Position numbers and translations under genes: made by a program. A stretch of 17,423 nucleotides of DNA, from positions 1 to 17,423 of the forward strand of contig CAXTEJ010000063.1 in assembly GCA_964243295.1 (NCBI GenBank). The letters are read 5' to 3'. Of this stretch, positions 5,692 to 13,468 are shown one piece after another. The notes under the pieces were generated by a model that ran no database searches, was not told where the DNA came from, and saw only the letters and a program-made list of their open reading frames with translations. The DNA is from CAXTEJ01 sp964243295 (GTDB lineage Bacteria; Actinomycetota; Actinomycetes; Actinomycetales; Angustibacteraceae). Each line of letters starts with the position of its first letter. Within the stretch, counting starts at the first letter, position 1.

Positions 5692-7314
5692 ATGAGGACT
5701 CACCGAGCTTTGCTGCCCCGCCGCACCGCGATCACCGCCGTCCTGAGCGCCGGGGCGCTCGCCGCCGCCGCCCTGGTGGGCGGTGCCGGTTCCGCCGACG
5801 CGCGTGGCGGCCCGAGCCGGTCGCTGAGGCTGACGCCGCTGGGCAGCTATGCGAGCGGGTTCTACGACGCCGGCGGCGCTGAGATCACCGCCTTCGACCC
5901 CGAGAACCGCCGCATCTTCTCGATCAACGCCGCCGACGGGACCGTCGACGTGCTGGACGCCGCCGACCCCTCGCGGCTGCGCAAGATCGCCTCGCTCGCG
6001 ACCCCGGGCGCCAACAGCGTCGCCGTGCGCGGCGGGCTCGTCGCCGTCGCCCAGCAGGCCGCCACGAAGACCGACCCCGGCACGGTCGGGTTCTTCGACG
6101 CCAGGACGCTTGCTCCGGTGTCCACCGTCACGGTCGGGGCGCTGCCCGACATGGTGACGTTCTCGCCCGACGGCCGCTACGTCGTCGTCGCCGGGGAGGG
6201 CGAGCCCGAAGGCTACCTCCCGGGCCAGGTCGACCCGCAGGGCACCGTGGCGGTCATCACGGTGGGCCGCCGCGCGCCCCGGCAGTCCGACGTCCGCCTC
6301 GCCGGGTTCACCGCGTGGGACGGCCGCGAGCAGCAGCTGCGCGAGGCCGGCGTCCGCATCTACGGCCCCGGTGCGAGGACCAGCCAGGACCTCGAGCCCG
6401 AGTACGTCGCCGTCGACCGGACGTCGCGCACGGCCTTCGTGACGCTGCAGGAGAACAACGCGATGGCGAGGGTCGACCTGCGCTCGGCCCAGGTCACCTC
6501 GCTGACCGCGCTGGGCGTCAAGGACCTCTCCCCGGCCGGCAACGGCATCGACGCCTCGGACCGCGACGGCGGCATCGCGATCCGCACGTGGCCCGCGGTG
6601 GCGCTGTACGAGCCGGACTCGGTGGCGGCGTACGCGGCGCGGGGCCGCACCTACCTGGTGATGGCCAACGAGGGTGACACCCGCGACTACGAAGGCTTCT
6701 CGGAGGAGAAGCGGGTGTCGGCGCTCACGCTGTCGCCCTCGGTGTTCCCCGACGCCGCCGAGCTGCAGCAGCCGGCGAACCTCGGCCGGCTGACCGCCAC
6801 GACCACCTCCCCGGTGGACGCGAGCGGCGCCGTGACGCAGGTGCAGGTGCCGGGTGCCCGGTCGATCTCGGTGCGGGACGCCCGGGGCCGGTTGCTGTGG
6901 GACAGCGGCGACGCCCTCGAGCGCGTGACGGCCGCGGCGCTGCCGGACGCGTTCAACTCCGACAACGCCGAGAACGACAGCTTCGACTCGCGCAGCGACA
7001 ACAAGGGTCCGGAGCCCGAGGGGGTCGCGGTGGGCAGGGTCGACGGCCGCACCTACGCCTTCGTCGGGCTCGAGCGGATCGGGGGCATCGCGGTCTTCGA
7101 CGTCAGCGACCCGCGTGCCGGCCGCTTCGTGACCTACGTCAACCCGCGCGACTTCGCGGGGGACGTGGAGGCCGGCACCGCCGGGGACAGCGGCCCCGAG
7201 GGCATCACCTTCGTGACGGCGCACGACAGCCCCACCCGTCGCCCGCTGCTGGTCGTCGGCAACGAGGTGTCGGGCACGACCACCACCTACGACATCGGTC
7301 GCAGCGGGCACTGA
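5692..7314 (+). CDS. Secreted choice-of-anchor I family beta-propeller protein
   Basis: A 540-residue exported protein. The signal peptide comprises a basic N-terminus with RR at 10-11, a hydrophobic core at about 13-31 and Ala-x-Ala near 35-38. The mature part matches the choice-of-anchor I pattern. It opens with LTPLGSY-x-SG and AEITAFDP, then has VDVLDAADPS, NSVAV, KTDPG-x-VGFFD, VGALPDMVTFSPDGRYVVVA-GEGEP, LEPEYVAV and VTLQENNA, and ends with GPEGITFV. These are repeated propeller-blade strands, and some relatives are annotated as alkaline phosphatase- or esterase-like. It stops right after the domain, with no LPxTG, PEP-CTERM or C-terminal helix, so it is probably released. The ATG at 5692 is chosen because the signal peptide begins there. 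No good Shine-Dalgarno precedes it. Function is unknown. Confidence 0.83.
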   Translation: MRTHRALLPRRTAITAVLSAGALAAAALVGGAGSADARGGPSRSLRLTPLGSYASGFYDAGGAEITAFDPENRRIFSINAADGTVDVLDAADPSRLRKIASLATPGANSVAVRGGLVAVAQQAATKTDPGTVGFFDARTLAPVSTVTVGALPDMVTFSPDGRYVVVAGEGEPEGYLPGQVDPQGTVAVITVGRRAPRQSDVRLAGFTAWDGREQQLREAGVRIYGPGARTSQDLEPEYVAVDRTSRTAFVTLQENNAMARVDLRSAQVTSLTALGVKDLSPAGNGIDASDRDGGIAIRTWPAVALYEPDSVAAYAARGRTYLVMANEGDTRDYEGFSEEKRVSALTLSPSVFPDAAELQQPANLGRLTATTTSPVDASGAVTQVQVPGARSISVRDARGRLLWDSGDALERVTAAALPDAFNSDNAENDSFDSRSDNKGPEPEGVAVGRVDGRTYAFVGLERIGGIAVFDVSDPRAGRFVTYVNPRDFAGDVEAGTAGDSGPEGITFVTAHDSPTRRPLLVVGNEVSGTTTTYDIGRSGH

Positions 7315-7323
7315 GCCCAGGGC

Positions 7324-7368
7324 CCCGAGCTCGGGCACCGAGCTCGGCATCGAGCTCAGGGCACCGAG
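7324..7368. repeat. GAGCTC-centred palindromes and short direct repeats
   Basis: CCCGAGCTCGGG (7324-7335) and CCGAGCTCGG (7338-7347) are perfect palindromes. With a third GAGCTC just after, they form near-tandem units of 12-14 bases. They lie directly after the stop of the propeller gene and may act as a transcription end signal, though no T-run follows. Confidence 0.4.
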
Positions 7369-7436
7369 CACACAGGACTCGGGCGTGAGGCCCCCGGGGC
7401 GCCGTGACGGCGTCCGGAGCGGCGGCGGGGGAGGCG

Positions 7437-7442
7437 TAGACT
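7437..7442 (+). promoter_or_regulatory. Candidate -10 element for the rpsB operon
   Basis: TAGACT resembles the actinobacterial -10 consensus TANNNT and would give a leader of about 180 bases. No clear -35 hexamer lies 16-19 bases upstream, so the call rests on one element. Confidence 0.33.
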
Positions 7443-7627
7443 GACGGGACGATCGGTTCACCGGTCGAATTCGCGCGCCCGCAGATCGGCACGGCGAGGG
7501 CCCTCGTGGCTCGAGCACCGTCGAGGCGCGCCACCGGTCCGGGCTCGACCCGGAGGGTGCGTCGCGGGCGCCAGGCGCGACGACCGACCGGTCGCCGCGG
7601 ACAACCGATGCGAGGGAGGACGTCGGC

Positions 7628-8647
7628 ATGGCCGTCGTCACGATGCGCCAGCTCCTCGAGAGCGGCGTGCACTTCGGGCACCAGACCCGACGCTGGAACC
7701 CCAAGATGAAGCGCTTCATCTTCACCGAGCGCAACGGCATCTACATCATCGACCTGCAGCAGTCGCTGACCTACATCGACGACGCCTACGACTTCGTCAA
7801 GCAGACGGTCGCGCACGGCGGCTCGATCCTGTTCGTCGGCACCAAGAAGCAGGCGCAGGAGCCCGTGGCCGAGCAGGCCGCCCGGGTCGGGATGCCCTAC
7901 GTCAACCAGCGCTGGCTGGGCGGCATGCTCACGAACTTCCAGACCGTCCACAAGCGGCTGCAGAAGCTCAAGGAGCTCGAGCTGCTCGACTTCGACGACG
8001 TCGCCGCGAGCGGGATGACGAAGAAGGAGCTGCTCGTCCTGCGCCGCGAGAAGGACAAGCTCGAGAAGACCCTCGGTGGCATCCGCGACATGGCGAAGGT
8101 CCCCTCCGCGGTGTGGATCATCGACACCAAGAAGGAGCACCTCGCGGTCGACGAGTGCAAGAAGCTCGGCATCCCGATCGTCGCGATCCTCGACACCAAC
8201 TGCGACCCCGACGAGGTCGACTACAAGATCCCGGGCAACGACGACGCCATCCGGTCGGTGCAGCTGCTGACCCGCGTCGTCGCCGACGCGGTGGCCGAAG
8301 GTCTCATCCAGCGTTCGGGCGGCGGCGCGCAGACCGCCACCGCCGAGGAGCCCCTCGCCGCCTGGGAGCGCGAGATGCTCGAGGCAGGCACGGCATCCTC
8401 AGTCGCCGAGGCACCCGCGACAGAGGCGCCCGCGGCCGAGGCGCCAGCAGTGACCGAGGTGCCGGCAGTGACCCAGGCAGTGACCGAGGCGCCGGCAGTG
8501 ACCGAGGCGCCGGCAGCGCCCGAGGCACGGGCAGTGACCGAGGCACCGATCGTCGCCGCGGACGCGACCCCCGCCGACGAGGCGGCTGCTGCCGAGCAGG
8601 CCGAGGCCGCGCCGGTCGAGGTCGCGGCGGCTCCGGCCGCCGGCTGA
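7628..8647 (+). CDS. rpsB: 30S ribosomal protein S2 with long acidic tail
   Basis: Small-subunit ribosomal protein S2, needed for late 30S assembly and for docking S1-type initiation. The first ~230 residues are a near-textbook S2: MRQLLESGVHFGHQTRRWNP, the RNGIYIIDLQ strand, FVGTKKQAQ, the RWLGGMLTNF signature at 95-104 and the WIIDTKKEH and DTNCDPD segments. The protein is 339 residues long, against about 250-300 in most bacteria. The excess is a C-terminal tail (about 256-339) of Ala/Pro/Glu/Val with repeated VTEAPA units, presumably disordered. The ATG at 7628 follows GGGAGGA at 7614-7620. It is the first gene of the rpsB-tsf pair. A strong hairpin follows the stop. Confidence 0.97.
   Translation: MAVVTMRQLLESGVHFGHQTRRWNPKMKRFIFTERNGIYIIDLQQSLTYIDDAYDFVKQTVAHGGSILFVGTKKQAQEPVAEQAARVGMPYVNQRWLGGMLTNFQTVHKRLQKLKELELLDFDDVAASGMTKKELLVLRREKDKLEKTLGGIRDMAKVPSAVWIIDTKKEHLAVDECKKLGIPIVAILDTNCDPDEVDYKIPGNDDAIRSVQLLTRVVADAVAEGLIQRSGGGAQTATAEEPLAAWEREMLEAGTASSVAEAPATEAPAAEAPAVTEVPAVTQAVTEAPAVTEAPAAPEARAVTEAPIVAADATPADEAAAAEQAEAAPVEVAAAPAAG
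8438..8545 (+). repeat. In-frame tandem repeats in the rpsB tail
   Basis: Degenerate 18-base units of the type GTGACCGAGGCGCCGGCA encode repeated VTEAPA. About five imperfect copies are visible, some interrupted by shorter or variant units. They keep the reading frame and probably arose by slippage. Confidence 0.6.
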
Positions 8648-8672
8648 CCGACGTACCACCAGCCCGACGCCT

Positions 8673-8713
8673 GACGGCGGGCGCCACACGCTCCGGCGGT
8701 GGCGCCCGCCGTC
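8673..8713 (+). terminator. Perfect 15-bp hairpin between rpsB and tsf
   Basis: GACGGCGGGCGCCAC (8673-8687) and GTGGCGCCCGCCGTC (8699-8713) pair perfectly around an 11-base loop. The hairpin lies 26 bases after the rpsB stop and 50 before tsf. No T-run follows, so it may be a partial terminator (attenuator) that lowers tsf relative to rpsB, or an mRNA-stabilising 3' end. Confidence 0.6.
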
Positions 8714-8762
8714 GCGTGGGCCCCCCGCAAGCGCACCACGACCGCATCACGGACGGAGCACG

Positions 8763-9587
<825 letters not shown>

Positions 9588-9621
9588 GGACGACGCGGCA
9601 CTCAGCGCTCGAGCGCCTCAC

Positions 9622-9654
9622 CGGCCCCGTCACCGCCTCGCGGTGGCGGGGCCG
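9622..9654 (+). terminator. GC-rich hairpin after tsf
   Basis: CGGCCCCGTCACCGC (9622-9636) pairs with GCGGTGGCGGGGCCG (9640-9654) around a 3-base loop, with a single G-U wobble. It lies 35 bases after the tsf stop. The stem is long and very stable. There is no clear T-run, as is common for terminators in high-GC actinomycetes. Confidence 0.62.
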
Positions 9655-9735
9655 CGTGCTGCCCCGGCTCCTGACGGGCGATGTCGGCGGCACGTGTCGA
9701 CGGCCGGAGAGCCGGTGCACATCACCCGGACGGCG

Positions 9736-9766
9736 TTGGCGCCGCTGAGCCCGGGTGCGGCACACT
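9736..9766 (+). promoter_or_regulatory. Candidate pyrH promoter
   Basis: TTGGCG (9736-9741) and CACACT (9761-9766) are spaced 19 bases, a loose sigma70-type pair about 50 bases before the pyrH start and after the tsf hairpin. Both hexamers deviate from consensus and the spacing is slightly long. Confidence 0.3.
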
Positions 9767-9817
9767 GACGACGGCCGCCGACCCGGCCGGCAGCCACTCG
9801 ACAGGGGGAGTCCCAGC

Positions 9818-10585
9818 GTGCCGTCAGCACGGCGTACCGCCACCGACCTGCAGATCAGCCTCGACGACGACGCGCTCGGCTACGACCGCGTCCTGCTCAA
9901 GCTGTCGGGCGAGACCTTCGGCGGCGGCGCCATCGGGGTCGACCCCGACGTGGTGCGTGGTGTCGCGGCGCAGATCGCCGAGGCGGTGCACGGCGGCGTC
10001 CAGGTGTCGATCGTCGTCGGCGGCGGCAACTTCTTTCGCGGCGCCGAGCTGCAGCAGCGGGGGATGGACCGCACGCGCGCCGACTACATGGGCATGCTCG
10101 GCACGGTGATGAACTGCCTGGCGCTGCAGGACTTCCTGGAGAAGGCAGGCGTCGACACCCGGGTGCAGACCGCGATCACCATGGGCCAGATCGCCGAGCC
10201 CTACATCCCGCGGCGCGCTATCCGGCACCTAGAGAAGGGCCGCGTCGTGATCTTCGGTGCCGGGGCCGGCATGCCCTACTTCTCCACCGACACCGTCGCG
10301 GCCCAGCGCGCCCTCGAGACCCGCTCGGACGTCGTCCTGATGAGCAAGAACGGTGTCGACGGCGTCTACTCCGCCGACCCGCGCACCGACGCCACCGCGA
10401 CGCGCATCGACACCCTCACCTACGCCGACGCGCTGCAGCGAGGCCTGAAGGTCGTCGACGCCGCGGCCTTCAGCCTGTGCATGGAGAACCGCCTGCCCAT
10501 GGTGGTGTTCGGCATGGAGGGCGACGGCAACGTCACGCGCGCGGTGCGAGGTGAGAGGATCGGGACGCTGGTGACCGCGGGCTGA
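9818..10585 (+). CDS. pyrH: UMP kinase (uridylate kinase)
   Basis: Phosphorylates UMP to UDP with ATP, a step in pyrimidine nucleotide synthesis; bacterial UMP kinases are hexamers of the amino-acid kinase fold. Visible landmarks are KLSGE (28-32), the glycine-rich GGGNFFRG (68-75), MGMLGTVMN (91-99), GAGAGMPYFSTDTVAA (147-162), KNGVDGVY (177-184) and the ENRLPMVVF C-terminal strand. The GTG at 9818 is chosen because AGGGGGAG lies at 9803-9810 with good spacing, giving a 255-residue protein of normal size. The frame could extend upstream to 9755, but nothing supports that. It is followed by frr after 63 bases, the usual bacterial order. Confidence 0.96.
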   Translation: MPSARRTATDLQISLDDDALGYDRVLLKLSGETFGGGAIGVDPDVVRGVAAQIAEAVHGGVQVSIVVGGGNFFRGAELQQRGMDRTRADYMGMLGTVMNCLALQDFLEKAGVDTRVQTAITMGQIAEPYIPRRAIRHLEKGRVVIFGAGAGMPYFSTDTVAAQRALETRSDVVLMSKNGVDGVYSADPRTDATATRIDTLTYADALQRGLKVVDAAAFSLCMENRLPMVVFGMEGDGNVTRAVRGERIGTLVTAG

Positions 10586-10648
10586 CCCCCGCCGGCGCCC
10601 CCGACTCACGCGCCGCGAGGCGCAACCGCACCGCGAGGAGCCTCTTTC

Positions 10649-11218
10649 ATGCTCGACGGCACGATCGACGACACGCTGCTGGACGCCGAGGAGAAGATGG
10701 AGAAGGCCGTCGAGGTGGCCAAGGAGGACTTCTCCGCCATCCGCACCGGCCGCGCCAACCCGTCGATGTTCTCCAAGCTGACGGTCGACTACTACGGCGC
10801 GCCCACCCCACTCGTGCAGCTGGCCTCGTTCCAGACCCCCGAGGCGCGCACGGTGATCATCACGCCCTACGACAAGGGCTCGATGAACGAGATCGAGAAG
10901 ACGCTGCGCAACAGCGACATCGGCGCCAACCCCGCCAACGACGGCACCGTCATCCGCATCGTCCTGCCGGTCCTCACCGAGGAGCGTCGCCGCGACTACA
11001 TCAAGCTGGCGCGCGGCAAGGCCGAGGAGGCCAAGGTGTCGATCCGCAACGTCCGCCGCCGCGCCAAGGACGTCCTCGACCGTGCTGTCAAGGACGGCGA
11101 CGTCGGTGAGGACGAGGGCAGCCGCGCCGAGAAGGAGCTCGAGTCGACCACGCGCCGGTACGTCGAGTCGGTCGACGACCTGCTGACCCGCAAGGAAGCC
11201 GAGCTGCTCGACGTCTGA
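10649..11218 (+). CDS. frr: Ribosome recycling factor
   Basis: Splits post-termination ribosomes together with EF-G. The 189-residue length is close to the usual 185. Typical sequence is seen: the EEKMEKAVEVAKEDFSAIRTGRANP helix near 15-39, then YYGAPTPLVQLASF, the ITPYDK loop, and the RR-x-(D/E)-x-(I/V)-K-x-A region (ERRRDYIKLA) leading into the long C-terminal three-helix bundle with IRNVRRRAKD. The ATG at 10649 is preceded by GAGGAG at 10635-10640. It lies 63 bases after pyrH and 25 before cdsA, so the three are probably co-transcribed. Confidence 0.97.
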   Translation: MLDGTIDDTLLDAEEKMEKAVEVAKEDFSAIRTGRANPSMFSKLTVDYYGAPTPLVQLASFQTPEARTVIITPYDKGSMNEIEKTLRNSDIGANPANDGTVIRIVLPVLTEERRRDYIKLARGKAEEAKVSIRNVRRRAKDVLDRAVKDGDVGEDEGSRAEKELESTTRRYVESVDDLLTRKEAELLDV

Positions 11219-11243
11219 GCCGGTCGAAGGACCTGAGGGACAC

Positions 11244-12137
11244 GTGGACGACCAGCTGGCGCCCGCGCCGACCACCCGGCGCGCGCTGCGCACGGCCCGC
11301 TCCGGAGGAGGCGCTCCCGCTGCTGGTCGCGCCGGCCGCAACCTGCCCGTCGCGATCGGGGTCGGTGTCGGCCTCGCCCTCGTCGTCATCGGCAGCCTCT
11401 TCATCCGCAAGGAGGCCTTCGTCCTCGTCGTGGCGGTGGCCAGCTGCGTGGCGCTCACCGAGCTGACGGGTGCGCTGCGTCAGCGCGGCATCGTCGTGCC
11501 GGTCGTGCCGGTGGTGGTGGGCACCGTCGGGATGCTGGTGTCGGCGTACACCTCCGGCAGCCAGGCGCTGGCCGTGTGGTTCGTGCAGACCGCGCTGGCG
11601 GTGGTGATCTGGCGTGCCGCCGAGGGCTCGGACGGCGCCATGCGGGACGTCGCGGGCGGGGTCTTCGCCGCTGCCTACCTTCCGCTGCTCGCGAGCTTCA
11701 CCATGCTCATGCTCGCCGAGGACGACGGCGCGAGCCGCGTGCTGGTGTTCGCGCTGGTCACGACGGCCAGCGACATCGGCGGGTACGCCGCCGGCGTCCT
11801 CACCGGGCGGCACCCGATGGCGCCCTCGGTGAGCCCGAAGAAGTCGTGGGAGGGCTTCGCCGGCTCGGTCGTGGCGTGCGTGGTCGTCGGCGCCGTGTCG
11901 GTGAGCCTGGCGCTGGACGGCGACTGGCGGGCCGGCGTGGTCGTCGGCGCCGCTGCCGTGCTCGTCGCGACACTGGGCGACCTGGGGGAGTCGATGGTCA
12001 AGCGCGACCTCGGGATCAAGGACATGGGCTCGCTCCTGCCCGGCCACGGCGGGGTGATGGACCGGCTCGACTCGCTGCTGGTGAGCGCTCCAGTGTGCTG
12101 GGTGCTGCTGCACCTGCTCGTGCCCGTGATGCGCTGA
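11244..12137 (+). CDS. cdsA: Phosphatidate cytidylyltransferase (CDP-DAG synthase)
   Basis: Integral membrane enzyme converting phosphatidic acid and CTP to CDP-diacylglycerol, the precursor of all phospholipids in the cell. The 297 residues hold a basic, low-complexity N-terminus (1-33) and roughly eight to nine hydrophobic helices between about 34 and 293. The signature for the family is present near the C-terminus: SPKKSWEG (197-204), GDLGES (245-250) and KRDLGIKD...PGHGGVMDRLDS (253-277), including the metal-binding aspartates. The start is a GTG at 11244 following CTGAGGGA. It lies 25 bases after frr, in the conserved frr-cdsA-rlmN order. Confidence 0.95.
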   Translation: MDDQLAPAPTTRRALRTARSGGGAPAAGRAGRNLPVAIGVGVGLALVVIGSLFIRKEAFVLVVAVASCVALTELTGALRQRGIVVPVVPVVVGTVGMLVSAYTSGSQALAVWFVQTALAVVIWRAAEGSDGAMRDVAGGVFAAAYLPLLASFTMLMLAEDDGASRVLVFALVTTASDIGGYAAGVLTGRHPMAPSVSPKKSWEGFAGSVVACVVVGAVSVSLALDGDWRAGVVVGAAAVLVATLGDLGESMVKRDLGIKDMGSLLPGHGGVMDRLDSLLVSAPVCWVLLHLLVPVMR

Positions 12138-12223
12138 CCTCGGGCGTGCCCGTGGCTGAGGTGCTGCTGACCGCCGCCTCGCCGCGCTCACCATCGGCGC
12201 ACGGCCCGCCTCCCGACCCGTGG

Positions 12224-12229
12224 GACACT
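12224..12229 (+). promoter_or_regulatory. Candidate -10 for a leaderless rlmN transcript
   Basis: GACACT ends 9 bases before the rlmN ATG, and no Shine-Dalgarno precedes that ATG. This is the layout of leaderless actinobacterial genes. No clear -35 is seen. Confidence 0.33.
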
Positions 12230-12238
12230 GGTGGGGTC

Positions 12239-13459
12239 ATGACGACGTCCCCCGACCAGCCCCCCGCCGACCGCACGTCACCCGTGCCGGTCGCGCTCGC
12301 CACCCCCGCCCAGCTCGTCGGGCAGCCGCCCGTGCCGGGCCAGCTCACGTTCACCGCGCCGCGCCGCGGCAAGCCACCGCGCCACCTGGCCGACCTGACG
12401 CCTGCCGAGCGGGCCGACGCGGTCACGGCGCTCGGACAGCCGGCCTTTCGTGCTCGCCAGCTGTCGACGCACTACTTCGACCGGCTCGTCGACGACCCGT
12501 CGCAGATGACCGACCTGCCGGCGTCCGGCCGGGACGAGCTCGTGCAGGGGCTGCTGCCGCCGCTGCTGACGTCGGTCAGCCAGCGCACCGCCGACCGCGG
12601 CACCACCGTCAAGACGCTGTGGCGGCTGTTCGACGGCGCGCTCGTCGAGAGCGTGCTCATGCGCTACCCGGGCCGGGTCACGATGTGCGTCTCCAGCCAG
12701 GCGGGCTGCGGCATGAACTGCCCCTTCTGCGCCACCGGCCAGGCCGGGCTGACCCGCAACATGTCGACCGCCGAGATCGTCGAGCAGGTCGTCGCCGGCG
12801 CGCGGGCACTCTCGCGCGGTGAGGTCGCGGGCGGTCGCGAGGACGCTCCCGCGCGGGTCAGCAACGTGGTCTTCATGGGGATGGGCGAGGCGCTCGCCAA
12901 CTACAAGGCCGCCATCGGTGCGATCCGCCGGCTCACCGACCCGACCCCCGACGGGCTGGGCATGAGCGCTCGCGGCATCACCATGTCGACCGTGGGACTG
13001 GTGCCCGCCATCGACAGGCTCGCGGGTGAGGGCATCCCGGTGACGCTCGCGCTGTCGCTGCACGCCCCGGACGACGAGCTGCGCGACGAGCTCGTGCCCG
13101 TCAACACCCGCTGGAGCGTCGCCGAGGCGCTCGACGCCACGCGAGGCTACTTCGAGGCCACCGGCCGCCGCGTCAGCATCGAGTACGCCCTGATCAAGGA
13201 CGTCAACGACCAGGCGTGGCGCGCCGACATGCTCGGCAAGCTGCTCAACGCGCGCGGCCGCGGCTGGGTGCACGTCAACCCGATCCCGCTCAACCCCACC
13301 CCGGGCTCGAAGTGGACCGCCAGCGAGCCGGCGGTCGAGCGGGCCTTCGTGCGCGCCCTCGAGGCCCGGGGGGTGCCCACCACCATCCGGGACACCCGCG
13401 GCCAGGAGATCGACGGTGCCTGCGGCCAGCTCGCCGCGGGCGCCGCGGCGACGGTCTGA
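12239..13459 (+). CDS. rlmN: RlmN, 23S rRNA / tRNA adenine C2-methyltransferase
   Basis: Radical SAM enzyme that methylates C2 of A2503 in 23S rRNA, and A37 in some tRNAs in known members. The 406-residue protein has an N-terminal accessory domain (about 48-120), the VESVLM segment, the [4Fe-4S] motif C157-x3-C161-x2-C164 (CGMNCPFC), the VFMGMGEALANY loop (211-222) and SLHAPDDELRD. The catalytic C-terminal cysteine C395 is in RGQEIDGACGQL. All essential residues are present. The ATG at 12239 gives the usual length plus a Pro-rich N-terminal extension of ~40 residues. A longer frame upstream runs through cdsA and is rejected. It ends 9 bases from the convergent PKD gene. Confidence 0.96.
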   Translation: MTTSPDQPPADRTSPVPVALATPAQLVGQPPVPGQLTFTAPRRGKPPRHLADLTPAERADAVTALGQPAFRARQLSTHYFDRLVDDPSQMTDLPASGRDELVQGLLPPLLTSVSQRTADRGTTVKTLWRLFDGALVESVLMRYPGRVTMCVSSQAGCGMNCPFCATGQAGLTRNMSTAEIVEQVVAGARALSRGEVAGGREDAPARVSNVVFMGMGEALANYKAAIGAIRRLTDPTPDGLGMSARGITMSTVGLVPAIDRLAGEGIPVTLALSLHAPDDELRDELVPVNTRWSVAEALDATRGYFEATGRRVSIEYALIKDVNDQAWRADMLGKLLNARGRGWVHVNPIPLNPTPGSKWTASEPAVERAFVRALEARGVPTTIRDTRGQEIDGACGQLAAGAAATV

Positions 13460-13468
13460 CCTGCGGGA

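Larger units (their letters stand above)
7315..7627. other. Intergenic region and rpsB leader
   Basis: Roughly 310 bases between the propeller gene and rpsB. The first 60 bases hold short GAGCTC-centred repeats and palindromes. A candidate -10 (TAGACT) lies at 7437-7442. The remaining ~180 bases would be an untranslated leader containing palindromes such as CGACCGGTCG (7585-7594). In other bacteria rpsB is feedback-regulated by S2 through its leader; I cannot identify a known S2-binding fold here. The rpsB ribosome-binding site GGGAGGA is at 7614-7620. Confidence 0.5.

Noticed and set aside
4761..5693. Longer N-terminus for the M23 protein
   Set aside because: The added 77 residues are Arg-rich and would bury the signal peptide, which begins properly at 5462.
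5560..7740. 726-codon minus-strand open frame
   Set aside because: It is the antisense shadow of the choice-of-anchor gene and the start of rpsB. The translation is Arg/Gly/Val-rich with no domain, typical of high-GC shadows.
10229..11458. 409-codon minus-strand frame across pyrH, frr and cdsA
   Set aside because: It runs antisense to three confidently identified core genes and has no recognisable domain.
11576..12238. Upstream extension of the rlmN frame
   Set aside because: It lies over cdsA in another frame and is Arg-rich shadow sequence. RlmN homology begins only after 12239.
12278..13273. 331-codon minus-strand frame opposite rlmN
   Set aside because: Shadow of rlmN; no motif and composition dictated by the opposite strand.
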